A stretch of 48,873 bases of DNA, from NCBI GenBank assembly GCA_947586255.1, contig CANPXP010000019.1, forward strand, positions 1-48,873, read 5' to 3'. Within the stretch, counting starts at the first letter, position 1. Each line of letters opens with the position of its first letter. Under the pieces are notes generated by a model. The model had not been told where the DNA came from and searched no databases. It saw only the letters and a program-made list of their open reading frames with translations. Both the position numbers and the translations under genes were made by a program. This DNA comes from an uncultured Lachnospiraceae bacterium (GTDB taxonomy: Bacteria; Bacillota; Clostridia; Lachnospirales; Lachnospiraceae). Below, in pieces: positions 47,543 to 48,873 of the stretch.

Positions 47543-47571
47543 TTGTTTTTCGGAGAAAAAACAGCTATACT
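47543..47571 (+). promoter_or_regulatory. candidate promoter of pflA
   Basis: TTGTTT, 17 bp and TATACT; an overlapping TATAAT starts at 47571. Transcription would start near 47578 with a 40-nt leader. Thus the activase is transcribed apart from the split enzyme. Confidence 0.55.
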
Positions 47572-47618
47572 ATAATATCATATACCAAAAGACATTTCAT
47601 GTCTGGTTAGGAGTTATT

Positions 47619-48377
47619 ATGCAGGGAAGAATACACTCACTGGAAAGTTTCGGAACGGTAGACGGCCCGGGCACACGCTTCGTCGTGTTCGTGCAGGGCT
47701 GCCCCATGCGTTGCGCCTACTGCCACAATCCCGACACCTGGGACATGAACGGCGGCACAATGATGGAACCCGCCGAGATTTTCGAGCAGTATCTGCGCAA
47801 CAAAGATTTCTATAAGAACGGCGGCATTACTGTCACGGGCGGCGAGCCGCTGATGCAGGTGGATTTCCTGATTGACCTGTTCACCATCGCCAAGGAACAC
47901 GGCGTGCACACCTGCATTGACAGTTCGGGCATTGCCTATAAACCAAATGCCAATTCCGAATGGCTGGCCAAGCTGGATCACCTGATGGAACTGACGGATC
48001 TGGTCATGCTGGACATCAAGCACATCGATCCCGAGAAGCACAAAGAGCTGACCTCTCAGCCCAACGACGGTATTCTCGCCTTCGCCAAATATCTGGACGA
48101 AAAGCATGTAGATGTCTGGATTCGCCATGTCGTTGTGCCGGGTATCACGGACGACGACGAGTACCTCTACAAGCTCGGCTACTTCATCGGCGGCCTGTCC
48201 AACTTAAAAGCCCTGGACGCTCTCCCTTATCACACTATGGGCAAGCCCAAATACGAAAAGCTTGGCATGAAATACAAACTGGAAGGCGTAGAGCCGATGG
48301 ACAAGAACAAACTGATCGAAAAGAAAGAAGTCATTCTGAACGGTATCCGTGCAAGACGTAAAGAACTGGGGCGCTGA
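47619..48377 (+). CDS. pflA: pyruvate formate-lyase activating enzyme (radical SAM)
   Basis: A 252-residue radical SAM enzyme that abstracts a hydrogen from the PFL glycine. The [4Fe-4S] cluster motif is Cys28, Cys32, Cys35 in QGCPMRCAYCHNPDTWD; GGITVTGGEPLMQ binds SAM. Length matches the Escherichia coli enzyme (246). TAGGAG precedes ATG 47619. In this genome its substrate would be the free 80-residue subunit or that subunit docked on the pflB body. Its stop abuts the converging isomerase gene. Confidence 0.96.
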   Translation: MQGRIHSLESFGTVDGPGTRFVVFVQGCPMRCAYCHNPDTWDMNGGTMMEPAEIFEQYLRNKDFYKNGGITVTGGEPLMQVDFLIDLFTIAKEHGVHTCIDSSGIAYKPNANSEWLAKLDHLMELTDLVMLDIKHIDPEKHKELTSQPNDGILAFAKYLDEKHVDVWIRHVVVPGITDDDEYLYKLGYFIGGLSNLKALDALPYHTMGKPKYEKLGMKYKLEGVEPMDKNKLIEKKEVILNGIRARRKELGR

Positions 48378-48390
48378 TTATTCAGCGCCC
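48369..48390. terminator. inverted repeat between converging pflA and isomerase genes
   Basis: GGGCGCTGA and TCAGCGCCC form a perfect 9-bp stem around a 4-nt loop and cover both stop codons. T-tracts are weak on both sides, so termination in both directions is likely but not certain. Confidence 0.5.
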
Positions 48391-48873
48391 GTTTCAATCT
48401 TCTCTGCAAAATACCGCCCGATCCGGGCGATAAACTGCAGCGCGTCCGTCTTCATCTCCTCCGGGAACGCCGTCAGCACCGGCGCCGTCTCGAAACTCAG
48501 CACACCCTGATAGCCGGCCGCCCGAAGCCCTCTGACAAAGCCCTCCCAGTCCGTCGACGGCCTGTTCTCCCGCGACCTCGTGAAGGTAAACGGGATCTGG
48601 TGCAGGTCGCTGATTCCGTCGTTGTCATGGATGTGCAGCACCTTTAACCGCCTCCCCAGCCGGCTCAGAAAAGGTTCAAAATCAAGTCCCACAAGGTTCC
48701 CATGCCCCGTGTCGAAGCAGAAGCCCAAGACCTCCGCCCCATACTTCCCATTCAGCCGGTCGATGCGCTCCGCCGCCTTGTGCGCGTCACAGCACGGCCC
48801 CTCTATCAGATGCCCGCCGATCCCGTCGTACAGGTTCTCGATGCACAGGGTGATCCCATAGGCCTTCGCCAGC
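48378..48873 (-). CDS. sugar phosphate isomerase/epimerase (TIM barrel), 5' end outside window
   Basis: Partial gene: 164 C-terminal codons are visible and the frame is open to the window edge. It is an AP endonuclease family 2 / xylose-isomerase-like barrel. ITLCIENLYDGIGG carries the metal-binding Glu, GFCFDTGHGNLVG the Asp and His, VLHIHDND a further His, and GVLSFETAP the last Glu. Members isomerise sugars or inositol derivatives; the substrate is unknown. Confidence 0.88.
   Translation of the reverse strand, partial: LAKAYGITLCIENLYDGIGGHLIEGPCCDAHKAAERIDRLNGKYGAEVLGFCFDTGHGNLVGLDFEPFLSRLGRRLKVLHIHDNDGISDLHQIPFTFTRSRENRPSTDWEGFVRGLRAAGYQGVLSFETAPVLTAFPEEMKTDALQFIARIGRYFAEKIETGAE

Overview
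The window looks like chromosomal core DNA of a spore-forming, fermentative anaerobe of the Firmicutes class Clostridia, most likely family Lachnospiraceae. The basis is the gene content (spoVT, spoVG, a CwlD-like amidase, a spore-type GH18 protein, the glgC-glgD pair, pyruvate formate-lyase with its activase, an F-type ATP synthase with an Na+-type c subunit), strong AGGAGG-type ribosome binding sites and a GC content that looks to be about the mid 50s in percent. The species cannot be fixed from the sequence alone. No tRNA, rRNA, CRISPR array, insertion sequence or prophage was seen.

Layout. 1-5.1 kb: minus-strand singletons: a secreted esterase cut by the window edge, a LysR regulator, spoVT, a PPOX-family protein, the 3' scrap of a VanX-like dipeptidase, a PAP2 phosphatase and a small membrane protein. 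5.3-6.1 kb: a plus-strand LytTR regulator. 6.1-15.8 kb (minus): ddl, a membrane-fused murF and an alpha/beta hydrolase, then a 33-residue gene, then cysteine desulfurase, mfd and pth joined by overlapping stop/start codons, then spoVG. 16-18.3 kb (minus): glgD-glgC. 18.6-24.1 kb (plus): murC, dnaD, dnaC, prs and queT. A cluster of DnaA boxes precedes dnaD and a preQ1-I-type riboswitch precedes queT. 24.1-29.0 kb (minus): a HAD hydrolase, a large surface protein, a frameshifted methyltransferase and an unknown gene. 29.1-36.3 kb (minus): the complete atpZ-I-B-E-F-H-A-G-D-C operon with a good promoter and terminator. 36.6 kb: a DUF402 gene (plus). 37.1-42.4 kb (minus): cell-wall and sporulation hydrolases around rpiB and the tRNA t6A gene tsaC. 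42.4-43.2 kb: a gene-poor, AT-richer stretch holding a membrane-protein remnant. 43.2-44.2 kb: a mecA-like adaptor and a DUF1858 redox protein. 44.6-48.4 kb: the pyruvate formate-lyase locus. 48.4 kb to the end: a partial sugar-phosphate isomerase.

The most unusual part is the pyruvate formate-lyase locus. The catalytic body (679 residues, with the Cys-Cys pair) stops before the glycyl-radical domain. That domain is instead a separate 80-residue gene about 470 bp downstream. Between the two lie a 67-residue Cys-containing ORF, whose first half resembles the start of the glycyl-radical domain, and a 180-bp block of repeated hairpins. The activating enzyme follows under its own promoter. The two parts add up to one normal enzyme (679+80 residues), which suggests a naturally split PFL with an exchangeable radical subunit.
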